This document shows positions 44,101-51,193 of a stretch of DNA of 64,000 bases, one piece after another (within the stretch, counting starts at the first letter, position 1; each line of letters begins with the position of its first letter). The position numbers and the translations under genes were made by a program. The DNA is taken from positions 38,726 through 102,725 of the forward strand of contig CAZEQK010000008.1 of the NCBI GenBank assembly GCA_964514395.1, given 5' to 3'. Origin of the DNA: CAZEQK01 sp964514395. Lineage in GTDB: Bacteria > Bacillota > Bacilli > Tepidibacillales > Tepidibacillaceae. The notes under the pieces were generated by a model. The model was given only the letters and a program-made list of their open reading frames with translations. It was not told the DNA's origin and ran no database searches.

Positions 44101-44263
44101 AATGGCTACTGTTGTGGTTTTTGGTTTAAGCTTTTCGACCTTAGTAACATTACTTTTAGTTCCTGTTGTTTATACTTATTTTGATGATTTTGAAAAATGG
44201 TTTAAAGCTAAATTTTATCGTACTTCGTCTCCAAATGAAGAAGGTAACAATCATGTTAGATAA
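41126..44263 (+). CDS. RND-family efflux transporter (AcrB/SwrC type)
   Basis: 1045 residues with the RND duplicated plan: a first helix (about 14-32), a large extracytoplasmic loop, helices from about 335-500, a second large loop and a final helix block to the end. The proton relay segment LALGIGMMVDSAIVILENIF (about residue 391) has one Asp where classic HAE pumps have a GxxVDDAIV pair; the second half has GIVVNNAIVLVDYINILR. B. subtilis SwrC/YerP is a relative involved in surfactin self-resistance. Likely substrates are amphiphilic or lipid-like compounds (inference). The operon interrupts murA-spoIID synteny. Confidence 0.92.
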   Translation: MKLVDISVKRPVGVFMIMLAIILMGTISLKNLVIDLYPKMNLPISVVMTQYSGAAPQEVEKMVTKPLEGVLGTIEGIKTLQSNSSPGKSLIIIQFDWGANMDEKINSIRDKLDLVTNALPDDAQKPLVLKIDPSALPIARLSVSGDMDEGRLTQIAEDIIKPRLERTPGVANVSILGSKQQEIKVEVNPTYLNGYKLSMNQIIQVLATENVSTTAGSLKRGDKELLLRITGEFQNIDQIKNVIILLPHGGSVKLKDIAKVTEDYKKVTEITKVSGKPSLTFDISKKSDGNTIKVADGMYKSMDKINQILPKGVTLSIVNDMSVFIRQSVNNVLRNLFFGGILATLILFLFLRSVKSTLVIGITMPVAVISTFNLIYYTGETLNLLSLGGLALGIGMMVDSAIVILENIFRYREQGYNKMEAAKIGAKEVGPAVIASALTTIVVFLPIVFVEGLAAQLFRPLALTVSFSLLASLIASLTVVPMLSANLLNNYEPKLENSKGLKRIYHPLLKGFSKLMDGVYTSYRSLLKWGLRKRKTVIFTTLALIIATFALVPYVGTEFIPTMDQGEINVDVTLPQGTILQATDDTLTAIRKKIEQLKEVDKVFTSAGSGGTFSIGNSSSNAGNIYVKLVPLKKRTRSTDAVMENIRVLTADIAGADIKVSQIQSGGFGSSSPITIKITGDDLEVLQELAQEVKQKVEKVKGTRNVASSAENGQPEMQINVDRDKAAYYGLTFNQIMSTVKTGLNGQVATRFRSGGQEIDVRVTLPKAYKEDMNQVGDILLQTPYGTAIPLKEIATLEQVQGPAKINREDQKRQVTVTSDITGIDLGTITKAIQDKIDTINLPEGYNIVVGGQVQDMTESFGSLYFALILAVFLVYMVMAVQFEAITYPFIIMFSMPATFIGIILGLIVTGRPLSIPAFIGIIILAGIVVNNAIVLVDYINILRKKGLERDEAILKAGPNRLRPILMTTLTTILGLIPLTLGIGEGAETQASMATVVVFGLSFSTLVTLLLVPVVYTYFDDFEKWFKAKFYRTSSPNEEGNNHVR

Positions 44264-44834
44264 CGTAGAAATGCTAAATAAGAAAGAAGCAATTCTAAGA
44301 AGCGCATATATTATTTTTACAGAAAAGGGTTACCATGGTGCGAAGGTAAGTGAAATAGCCAAAATGGCGAATGTAGGGAAAGGTACCGTTTATGAGTATT
44401 TTTCCAGCAAGGAAGATTTACTTCGAGGGGTTATTAAAGAAGGAATTAAGTACTATATCGAAGAACTCAACATTAGTATCAATGAAGTAGATCATCCCTG
44501 GGAAAAGATAAAAAATATGATTAGAAAACACGCGGATATATTAAGAGAAAATCGCAATATTTCAGAACTAATGTTTCATCATTTTGGGATCATGTCAGAG
44601 GATTTTCTCCAATTCTTATTTAAACAAAGACAGGTGCTAATAGGTACGATTCAGCATTTATTAGAGGCTGCCGAGGAGCAGGATGAAATAATACCAATCA
44701 ATAAAATGATTGGTGCGCGGATTATATTAGGTACCACCATGGCGATAGATGGTGAAAGTGATTGTATAGAAAAAGAGCAAATTGAGGAATTATTAGCTAC
44801 GCTCGAGAGTGGATTTCTAAAAAGTAGAAAATAA
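44253..44834 (+). CDS. TetR/AcrR family transcriptional repressor
   Basis: 193 residues from ATG 44253 behind AGAAGG; earlier in-frame starts lie inside the pump gene. The TetR DNA-binding domain covers about residues 8-55: KEAILRSAYIIFTEKGYHGAKV, then the helix-turn-helix SEIAKMANVGKGTVYEYFSS. The C-terminal ligand domain is variable. As the last gene of the RND operon, it probably represses the promoter at 39819-39852 and releases it on binding a pump substrate. Confidence 0.9.
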   Translation: MLDNVEMLNKKEAILRSAYIIFTEKGYHGAKVSEIAKMANVGKGTVYEYFSSKEDLLRGVIKEGIKYYIEELNISINEVDHPWEKIKNMIRKHADILRENRNISELMFHHFGIMSEDFLQFLFKQRQVLIGTIQHLLEAAEEQDEIIPINKMIGARIILGTTMAIDGESDCIEKEQIEELLATLESGFLKSRK

Positions 44835-44863
44835 AAACAACTTGTTCTAATTTTTCTGCTCTT

Positions 44864-44894
44864 TCATAACTTGTAAAGAAAGAACTAATACAAG
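44864..44894 (+). promoter_or_regulatory. Possible sigma-E promoter of spoIID
   Basis: TCATAAC (44864-44870) and AATACAAG (44887-44894) resemble the mother-cell sigma-E boxes KMATATT / CATACAHT, with two mismatches each and a 16-nt spacer. B. subtilis spoIID is a sigma-E gene. Confidence 0.38.
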
Positions 44895-44913
44895 ATATGA
44901 AGGAGTATTTTTT

Positions 44914-45918
44914 ATGAAATCTCTAATCTCACTATTGGTAATTATTTTAGCAGTTTCAATGATTCTCATCCCTACCCTATTTGTTATTTTTTATGATGGA
45001 GATAGCGTTTTTGGAAAAGATCAAAAGAAAATTGAACTGGATTTGAAACAAAGTCAGAATGTTCAAGTGAAGGTTTATAGGAATCAATCGAAAAAAGTAG
45101 AAATTTATCCTCTAGAAGCGTATGTTCGGGGTGTTGTTGCTGCAGAAATGCCGATAAGCTTTGAATTAGAAGCGCTAAAAGCTCAAGCCCTAGCAGCTAG
45201 GACCTACATTGTGAAAAAAATGATAGATAAGGATTATAGCAATGTACCAATGGAAGCAATGGTAACAGACACAGTAAAGGACCAAGTTTTCCTATCTGAT
45301 GAAGAGCTACAAAACATTTGGGGGTTCAATTACGATGATAGAATTTCAAAATTAAACAGAGCTATCAATGAAACAAATGGACAAGTTATTACCTATAATA
45401 ACGTCCCTATTACATCACTTTTTTTCTCTACTAGTAATGGTTATACTGAGAATTCAGAGGAATATTTTACAAAGCAGGCACCTTACCTAAGGAGTGTCGA
45501 CAGTCATTGGGATTTACAATCTCCAAAGTATCAAGCAAGTAAATTCATCTCATATAAAGAAATAAGCCAAAAATTAAATATTGACATGGCTGTACTTACC
45601 TCATCAGATCAAAGTTGGATGAAAACGATAGAGATGTCACAGGGGAAAAGTATTAAAAAGATAAAAATTGGTGATAAAGTGATTTCTGGAAGAGAAATAC
45701 GTGAAAAGTTGGATTTGAATTCCGCTAGTTTCACATGGGAAATAAAAAAAGATGGGGTAGCATTTCTTACAAACGGCTATGGACATGGTGTAGGTATGAG
45801 CCAATATGGTGCGAATGGCATGGCAAAGGAAGGGAAAAGTGCAGAAGTAATCATTAAACACTATTACACAGGTGTCTCTATTACAAATATAAGTAAATGG
45901 GTTAAACCAGCGCAATAG
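44914..45918 (+). CDS. spoIID: Stage II sporulation protein D (engulfment lytic transglycosylase)
   Basis: 334 residues from ATG 44914 (AAGGAG). SpoIID cleaves glycan strands during engulfment with SpoIIP and SpoIIM. One N-terminal membrane helix (about 5-28) anchors it. The catalytic region YVRGVVAAEMPISFELEALK holds the essential Glu, and FFSTSNGYTENSEEYF and GYGHGVGMSQYGANGMA are family hallmarks. Length matches B. subtilis SpoIID, and order spoIID-spoIIQ-spoIIID-mbl is conserved. Confidence 0.95.
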   Translation: MKSLISLLVIILAVSMILIPTLFVIFYDGDSVFGKDQKKIELDLKQSQNVQVKVYRNQSKKVEIYPLEAYVRGVVAAEMPISFELEALKAQALAARTYIVKKMIDKDYSNVPMEAMVTDTVKDQVFLSDEELQNIWGFNYDDRISKLNRAINETNGQVITYNNVPITSLFFSTSNGYTENSEEYFTKQAPYLRSVDSHWDLQSPKYQASKFISYKEISQKLNIDMAVLTSSDQSWMKTIEMSQGKSIKKIKIGDKVISGREIREKLDLNSASFTWEIKKDGVAFLTNGYGHGVGMSQYGANGMAKEGKSAEVIIKHYYTGVSITNISKWVKPAQ

Positions 45919-45966
45919 AGGTGTATCACTCTCAACCAGATTTATGAGAAAATTTGTTCTATATAG

Positions 45967-45995
45967 GTATAAACAGGTAAATAATGGACAAAATG
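45967..45995 (+). promoter_or_regulatory. Sigma-F promoter of spoIIQ
   Basis: GTATA (45967-45971), 14-nt spacer and GGACAAAATG (45986-45995) match the sigma-F consensus GYATA / GGNNANAHTR at every fixed position. The expected start near 46001 leaves only a short leader carrying GAGGTGAT. spoIIQ is a sigma-F gene in B. subtilis. Confidence 0.65.
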
Positions 45996-46015
45996 GTTGC
46001 TGAGGTGATATATAA

Positions 46016-46741
46016 ATGGATAAAACTAAATGGAAACAAATATTCGGTAAAAAATGGATGTTCCCTGCTGTTTACATGATTGCTGCAGCACTTATACTTG
46101 CTTTAATGTGGTGGTATCAAGATCCAAATGAATATCCTTTAACTCAAGATGAGCTAGGATTAGAGCAAGTAACACCAGCTCCTATCGTTAGTGAAAAGCC
46201 ATTGACTGCTGAAGAATTAGCGAGAAAATTAGGTGAGACAGTAACGGTTAGTAAATCAATTGAACAAATGCAGTGGCCTGTAGCTAATCCTAATGATGTC
46301 CACGTTAGCCTAGAATTCTTTGATGAAAAAGCATCAGATAAGGATATGGAAAAGGCACTGGTTTCGTTTCAAAACGAGCTATATCCACATACAGGGATTG
46401 ATATCGTTGCAAATAACAATGAAAAATTCAACGTAGTTGCAGCTTTTCGTGGGGAGGTTCTTAGAGCCGAAAAAGATCCAGTTGCAGGTTATATTGTTGA
46501 AATTCAACATGAAAATGGTATTTCGACAATATATTCTAGTTTAGAGGATGTACAGGTGAAAGCAGGAGAGCAAATCAAGCAAGGAGAAGTCATCGGAACT
46601 GCAAGTCGTAATATCTTTGAAAAGGATCAAGGAAACCATCTTCATTTTGAAGTATTGAAAGACAAGATGGCTGTAAATCCATATGCTTTTATTGATCAGG
46701 ATTTCAACCAAGCAGCCGAACAATTGAAAATGCAGCAATAA
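46016..46741 (+). CDS. spoIIQ: Stage II sporulation protein Q, M23/LytM type
   Basis: 241 residues from ATG 46016 behind GAGGTGAT. SpoIIQ is made in the forespore, spans the inner forespore membrane (helix about 17-36) and pairs through its LytM domain with SpoIIIAH of the mother cell. The LytM domain (about 120-230) retains PHTGIDIV (an HxxxD motif) and NHLHFEV (HxH), the zinc ligands of active M23 peptidases. B. subtilis SpoIIQ lost the first His, whereas some clostridial homologues keep it. The protein may therefore be catalytically competent (inference). Position confirms the name. Confidence 0.9.
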   Translation: MDKTKWKQIFGKKWMFPAVYMIAAALILALMWWYQDPNEYPLTQDELGLEQVTPAPIVSEKPLTAEELARKLGETVTVSKSIEQMQWPVANPNDVHVSLEFFDEKASDKDMEKALVSFQNELYPHTGIDIVANNNEKFNVVAAFRGEVLRAEKDPVAGYIVEIQHENGISTIYSSLEDVQVKAGEQIKQGEVIGTASRNIFEKDQGNHLHFEVLKDKMAVNPYAFIDQDFNQAAEQLKMQQ

Positions 46742-46748
46742 AATTTGT

Positions 46749-46800
46749 TTTAGTAAAAAAACTATCGAGATAATTATCTCGATAGTTTTTTTTTACTAAA
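46749..46800 (+). terminator. Terminator of spoIIQ
   Basis: A perfect 28-bp palindrome (46760-46787, arms AACTATCGAGATAA) with a long T-run; outer TTTAGTAAAA / TTTTACTAAA arms extend the symmetry. Confidence 0.85.
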
Positions 46801-46908
46801 ATTCTTATAAATACCATTCACATTAGAAATTTTCTGTTTTTTATAACATCGAAATAGATAAAAAATTTTTTTTTTTAATTATTTAGCTTGTCATGGCTTG
46901 TAACAAAA

Positions 46909-46936
46909 GAATATATGCTAAACCGCCTCATATAAT
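46909..46936 (+). promoter_or_regulatory. Sigma-E promoter of spoIIID
   Basis: GAATATA (46909-46915), 13-nt spacer, CATATAAT (46929-46936). These fit sigma-E boxes KMATATT (6 of 7) and CATACAHT (7 of 8) with correct spacing, 34 bases before the spoIIID GTG. The position also argues against longer upstream starts for spoIIID. Confidence 0.65.
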
Positions 46937-46970
46937 GTACAGACGAGTTCGAAATGGGGAGGCGAGGGAT

Positions 46971-47234
46971 GTGCACGATTATATCAAGGAACGAACCTTG
47001 AAGATAGGCCATTACATAGTGGAGACAAGAAATACTGTTCGAACAATTGCCAAACAATTCGGAGTTTCAAAGAGCACGGTTCATAAAGATTTAACAGAAA
47101 GATTACCAGAAATAAATCCTGATTTAGCTAGTAAAGTAAAGGATATTTTGGACTATCACAAATCAATAAGACACATTAGGGGGGGTGAAGCGACAAAAAT
47201 AAAGTATAAAAGAAGAAAAAAAAATCCGATATAG
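46971..47234 (+). CDS. spoIIID: Sporulation transcription factor SpoIIID
   Basis: 87 residues from GTG 46971 behind GGGGAGG. SpoIIID is a small DNA-binding protein that switches mother-cell genes between sigma-E and sigma-K. The first residues VHDYIKERTLKIGHYIVE and the helix-turn-helix RTIAKQFGVSKSTVHKDLTE (about 23-42) are nearly those of B. subtilis. The basic tail is IKYKRRKKNPI, shorter than in B. subtilis (93 residues in total there). An in-frame extension upstream exists but precedes the sigma-E -10 and is excluded. Confidence 0.95.
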   Translation: MHDYIKERTLKIGHYIVETRNTVRTIAKQFGVSKSTVHKDLTERLPEINPDLASKVKDILDYHKSIRHIRGGEATKIKYKRRKKNPI

Positions 47235-47329
47235 TATATAAGGATATAGGATGAGTAAGTTAGGATAAAATTAAATAGGAATAAAAAAGGATTTTCCGAA
47301 TCAATTATCGAATAAATTACTTAAGTATT

Positions 47330-47358
47330 TTGTGATCGAATTTTTTAAAAAATATAGA
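47330..47358 (+). promoter_or_regulatory. Possible sigma-A promoter of mbl
   Basis: TTGTGA (47330-47335), 17-nt spacer, TATAGA (47353-47358), 28 bases before the mbl start. Both boxes have two mismatches. Confidence 0.4.
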
Positions 47359-47386
47359 ATAGAGTATGCGGCAGGAGGGCAATTAT

Positions 47387-48391
47387 ATGTTTAGTAAAGA
47401 TATCGGAATAGACCTTGGTACAGCTAATGTACTAATCCATGTTAAAGGCCGTGGTGTCATCATAAATGAACCATCTGTTGTAGCAATTGATAATGAAACA
47501 AAGCAGGTGCTCAAAGTTGGTGAAGAGGCAAGGCGAATGGTTGGGAAGACACCTGGAAACATTGTTGCAATCCGTCCCTTAAAAGATGGAGTTATTGCAG
47601 ACTTTGATATTACAGAGGCCATGTTAAAGCATTTTATTACAAAAGCAGGAGTAAGGGGATTATTCGGAAAACCAAGAATTTTAATTTGTGCACCAACAGA
47701 AATCACCTCAGTTGAACAGAAGGCAATACGTGAAGCTGCCCAAAAAAGCGGTGGCGGAGAAATAATTTTAGAACAAGAGCCAAAGGCAGCAGCCATTGGT
47801 GCTGGATTAGATATTTTTCAACCTAGCGGCAATATGGTTATTGATATTGGCGGAGGTACGACTGACATTGCAGTTTTATCCATGGGAGATGTCGTCACCG
47901 CCGCTTCTATTAAGCTAGCTGGGGACAAGTTTGATTTAGCAATTATGTCCTATATTAAAAAGAAATATAATATGCTTATAGGTGAAAGAACGGCAGAAGA
48001 TGTCAAACGAATCATCGGTACTGTTTATAAAGGAAGTAGAGATGAAATGATGGATATTCGCGGAAGAGATATGGTAAGTGGTTTACCAATATCTGTGAAT
48101 ATTAAATCTGATGAAGTTCGAGAAGCATTGCATGAAGCCACATCTTCCCTCATCGGTGCTGCAAAATCAGTGTTAGAAAGAACACCACCAGAATTAGCAG
48201 CTGATATTATTGATAAGGGTATTATATTAACTGGTGGCGGAGCTTATTTACATGGTCTCGATTTACTATTATCCGATGAATTAAAAGTACCAGTTTTAAT
48301 TGCTGATGATCCAATGACATGTGTAGTTAAGGGTACTGGTATTATGTTAGAGAACCTAGATAAAATTACCAAGAAGAAAAAAATACTATAA
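47387..48391 (+). CDS. mbl: MreB-like cytoskeletal protein Mbl
   Basis: 334 residues from ATG 47387 behind GGAGGG (47374-47379). This actin-family protein guides lateral wall synthesis. Phosphate-binding loops DIGIDLGTANVLIHVKGRG and MVIDIGGGTTDIAVLSMGD and the adenosine motif ILTGGGAYLHGLD are intact. Position between spoIIID and flhO identifies it as Mbl rather than MreB or MreBH. Its 3' end abuts flhO. Confidence 0.94.
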   Translation: MFSKDIGIDLGTANVLIHVKGRGVIINEPSVVAIDNETKQVLKVGEEARRMVGKTPGNIVAIRPLKDGVIADFDITEAMLKHFITKAGVRGLFGKPRILICAPTEITSVEQKAIREAAQKSGGGEIILEQEPKAAAIGAGLDIFQPSGNMVIDIGGGTTDIAVLSMGDVVTAASIKLAGDKFDLAIMSYIKKKYNMLIGERTAEDVKRIIGTVYKGSRDEMMDIRGRDMVSGLPISVNIKSDEVREALHEATSSLIGAAKSVLERTPPELAADIIDKGIILTGGGAYLHGLDLLLSDELKVPVLIADDPMTCVVKGTGIMLENLDKITKKKKIL

Positions 48392-48403
48392 GGGTGAATG
48401 ACT

Positions 48404-49210
48404 GTGATAAGAGGTTTATATACAGCAGCGGCTGGGATGTTGACACAACAACATCGTCAGGATCTGTTAACCAACAATCTTGCAAATATTAATACGCCAG
48501 GTTTTAAGTCAAAGCAAGGGATGATAAGAGGATTCCCAGAGGTATTAATAAATGCCGTACGTATGCCTTATGGACAAAATAAAGCATTGGGAACAATCGA
48601 TCAAGGCGTATTTCTTGAAGAAAGTGTTCCGAATTTCGATCAGGGAGACATAGTAGATACTGGTGTTAGCACACATATGGCTATTTGGGACAAGGAGTTG
48701 CAACCAAATAAAACTACCGGTAAGCAGCCTAAACTATTTTTTACATTGGAAGATAAAGACCGTAATCATCTTTATACAAGAAGTGGTATTTTTAGTGAGG
48801 ATGCTTCTGGTCAGTTAGTGACTCCTGAAGGAAATTTAGTAGTGGACAACTGGGGTTTTCCAATCAAGGTGAATGGACGATCCTTTACGATGAATAACCA
48901 AGGCGTAATGACCTTCTCAGATGGAGAACAAATCCAAGTAGGGATAACAAAGATTAATGATACAAGTAAATTAATTAATAAAGGAAACCAGATGTTTCAA
49001 TATAATGGCGATGTAGGAAATCTACCATTAGTTGGACAAAATGATAATTATAAGCTACTTCAAGGTGAAATTGAACGTTCTAATGTTGATCCATCTCAAA
49101 CGATGGTTGATATGATGACAGCATTAAGAATGTATGAAGCGAATCAAAAAGTCATTCAATCCATCGATAGTACGCTTAGTAAAGCGGTCAATGAAGTAGG
49201 TAAGGTATAA
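48404..49210 (+). CDS. flhO: Flagellar basal-body rod protein FlhO
   Basis: 268 residues. GTG 48404 is chosen: AAGGGTGA (48390-48397) is adjacent to ATG 48398 but well spaced for the GTG, and MIRGLYTAAAGM is the family start. The rod/hook-family N-terminus LYTAAAGMLTQQHRQDLLTN and C-terminus MTALRMYEANQKVIQSID flank a variable middle. FlhO and FlhP are the FlgF/FlgG-like distal rod proteins of Bacillus. Confidence 0.92.
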   Translation: MIRGLYTAAAGMLTQQHRQDLLTNNLANINTPGFKSKQGMIRGFPEVLINAVRMPYGQNKALGTIDQGVFLEESVPNFDQGDIVDTGVSTHMAIWDKELQPNKTTGKQPKLFFTLEDKDRNHLYTRSGIFSEDASGQLVTPEGNLVVDNWGFPIKVNGRSFTMNNQGVMTFSDGEQIQVGITKINDTSKLINKGNQMFQYNGDVGNLPLVGQNDNYKLLQGEIERSNVDPSQTMVDMMTALRMYEANQKVIQSIDSTLSKAVNEVGKV

Positions 49211-49257
49211 ATTTATTAGCCAAATTTTAAGGTTATAAAATAAAAGAGGCGATTTTA

Positions 49258-50094
49258 ATGAATATATCAATGATTAATTCTTTAGTTGGAATGCATGCTC
49301 TACAACAAAAAATCGATTCCGTAGCCAATAACATATCTAATATTAATACAACTGGTTATAAAAGCCGTGAAGTTTATTTTAGAGACATCCTTACTTCCCG
49401 TATAAATCAACCTGATGCATTTAAATTAGACGGAAGAATAACGCCAATGGGTTTAGATAAAGGTTATGGTTCTCGGACAAGCTTAACCCTTGCGAATTTT
49501 AGTCAAGGGCAAAGAATGGAAACGGGCATTCCTACAGATTTCATGCTTTCCGGAAATAAGATATTTTTTACTATATTACCAGCTGGAAAAGACATCTATG
49601 ATGAAAAAGCCGTTAGGTATACTAAAGATGGACATTTTCAATTGGATGCTAATCGCAACCTTGTTACGGACAATGGTGATTTTGTTCTTAATACAGACAA
49701 CGAAAGGATTCAAATTCCAGAATCGGCAAAATTTAATGTAGATGCTAATGGTCATATTGTAGTAAAATATAATAATAGAAGTACTGAAGAACTTGGGGCA
49801 TTAAAAATCACGAGAATAAAAGTACCTCAAGCCTTAGAACAGATAGGTAATAGCTTGTATAAGATTCCTGATGAATTGGCGAATAACGGCATAAAAATAA
49901 CAGATGATGAATATGATATTGCACAAAGCAAAGAAAATGACGCTGTTTATCAGGGGAGTTTAGAAGGCTCAAATACAGATTTAGCAAAAGAAATGGTACA
50001 ATTAAATGAGACACAAAGATCTTATCAGTTCCTCTCAAAAGGGTTGACCATTTCAGATCAAATGCTAGGGATTGCTAACAATTTAAACAGATAA
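49258..50094 (+). CDS. flhP: Flagellar basal-body rod protein FlhP
   Basis: 278 residues from ATG 49258 behind AAAGAGGCG. It has the same architecture as FlhO: N-terminal VDSVANNISNINTTGYKSRE-like segment and C-terminal EMVQLNETQRSYQFLSKGLT. It is 47 bases after flhO, probably the same operon, as in B. subtilis. The neighbouring chemotaxis receptor at 6.8 kb fits a motile cell. Confidence 0.92.
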   Translation: MNISMINSLVGMHALQQKIDSVANNISNINTTGYKSREVYFRDILTSRINQPDAFKLDGRITPMGLDKGYGSRTSLTLANFSQGQRMETGIPTDFMLSGNKIFFTILPAGKDIYDEKAVRYTKDGHFQLDANRNLVTDNGDFVLNTDNERIQIPESAKFNVDANGHIVVKYNNRSTEELGALKITRIKVPQALEQIGNSLYKIPDELANNGIKITDDEYDIAQSKENDAVYQGSLEGSNTDLAKEMVQLNETQRSYQFLSKGLTISDQMLGIANNLNR

Positions 50095-50120
50095 CCTCTG
50101 GAATAAAAGGATTGAGTAAA

Positions 50121-50375
50121 ATGGATATAGAACAAAACAAAACCAGACAACCAGCAAGAAGAAAAAGCCCCACAAATGGCAATACCATAGGCAAAACTAA
50201 GCCTAAGAAAAAAAAGCTTAATAAATTTACTTTCATACTATTATTTATAGTCTTTATTTTCGTTTCCTTTATCTTAGGTGCTATGATTGGGTATGGTGTG
50301 ATTGGTAAAGGAGAAGCCTTTGATGTTTTTAAATTAGATACTTGGACCCATATGTATAACTTGATATTCGGCTAA
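50121..50375 (+). CDS. Small membrane protein of the EpuA / RNA polymerase beta-like family
   Basis: 84 residues from ATG 50121 behind AAAAGGA; TTG 50112 is too near. A basic cytoplasmic N-terminus (about 1-38, many K/R/P) is followed by one membrane helix (about 40-62) and a short outer tail with GAMIGYGVIGKGEAFDVF. This pattern is the EpuA (PF11772) family, often labelled DNA-directed RNA polymerase subunit beta by automatic annotation though it has no polymerase domain. Neighbours flhP and fabZ are common for it. Function unknown. Confidence 0.75.
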   Translation: MDIEQNKTRQPARRKSPTNGNTIGKTKPKKKKLNKFTFILLFIVFIFVSFILGAMIGYGVIGKGEAFDVFKLDTWTHMYNLIFG

Positions 50376-50382
50376 AGAAACC

Positions 50383-50414
50383 AGTCATCTTCAGTATATG
50401 AAGGTGGCTTTTTA
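50383..50414 (+). terminator. Terminator after the EpuA-type gene
   Basis: AGTCATCTTCA (50383-50393) pairs with TGAAGGTGGCT (50399-50409) using several G-U pairs, followed by TTTTTA. Confidence 0.7.
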
Positions 50415-50526
50415 TATGTAAAAAATTTAATTACTTCCTAAAAATATAAAGTTTTAGTATAATAGGAAAGCAAATACATAAAATTCGGCAATCGCCAAGT
50501 CTTCTTAAAGCTAAGGAGGAAACCTG

Positions 50527-51096
50527 TTGAATTTACCAAATTTACTAACAATTAGCCGATTCTTTTTAATACCGATTTTTGTCTTTTTCTTTTTTAATGA
50601 CCATATGTTTCAAGCCTTTGCAATATTTATCCTTGCAGGACTTACTGATATGATAGATGGATATTTAGCAAGGAAATATAATATGGTTACTGAATTAGGA
50701 AGTATGTTAGATCCATTAGCAGATAAATTAATGGTTTTAACTGTTTTTATATCGTTACTAATTGCTGGGAAAATATCTTGGTTGGTAGCAATAGTAGTTT
50801 TTATTAGGGATGCTGGCATGATACTTAGTTCTGTATTTTTTCATTTTAAAGGGAAGAAAACAGTACCAGCTAATATCTTAGGCAAGCTAACCACTATATT
50901 TTTTTATTTGGCGATTTTATTCATCACACTTGAATTACCTTATAATAAAGAATTTCTATGGGCTGTCGTAGCTTTTTCATTCCTTACCTCTGTCATCTAT
51001 ATGATTGAATTTAAGAGAGTGAATCATTATTTTGAAAAAAGCGAGTCAGAGGGGTCAAAAGAATATAAAAATGGAGTAACAGTAAGCGGCAAATAG
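50527..51096 (+). CDS. CDP-diacylglycerol-glycerol-3-phosphate 3-phosphatidyltransferase-like enzyme
   Basis: 189 residues from TTG 50527 behind AAGGAGG. Four to six membrane helices and the CDP-alcohol phosphatidyltransferase motif D-G-x2-A-R-x8-G-x3-D-x3-D are visible in DGYLARKYNMVTELGSMLDP plus the following LADK. PgsA makes phosphatidylglycerol phosphate. The N-terminus MNLPNLLTISRFFLIP is PgsA-like. Other CDP-alcohol acceptors are possible because Bacilli may carry a second pgsA-type gene. A TATAAT at 50458-50463 lies upstream without a clear -35. Confidence 0.82.
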   Translation: MNLPNLLTISRFFLIPIFVFFFFNDHMFQAFAIFILAGLTDMIDGYLARKYNMVTELGSMLDPLADKLMVLTVFISLLIAGKISWLVAIVVFIRDAGMILSSVFFHFKGKKTVPANILGKLTTIFFYLAILFITLELPYNKEFLWAVVAFSFLTSVIYMIEFKRVNHYFEKSESEGSKEYKNGVTVSGK

Positions 51097-51116
51097 GCTG
51101 ACTGTTACTCCTTTAT
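51073..51116 (+). terminator. Hairpin over the end of the pgsA-like gene
   Basis: GGAGTAACAGT (51073-51083) pairs with ACTGTTACTCC (51101-51111); the stop codon lies in the loop. The T-tail (TTTAT) is weak. Confidence 0.5.
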
Positions 51117-51193
51117 CTGAACCTAACTCATCAGTTAGGGACATTATTATTTTAACTAGATGTGTCTTTTAATATACAGAAAATGATTACCAC

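Noticed and set aside
51122..51139. CCTAACT/AGTTAGG hairpin between pgsA-like and LysM genes
   Set aside because: No T-run on either side within reach; could assist termination but not callable.
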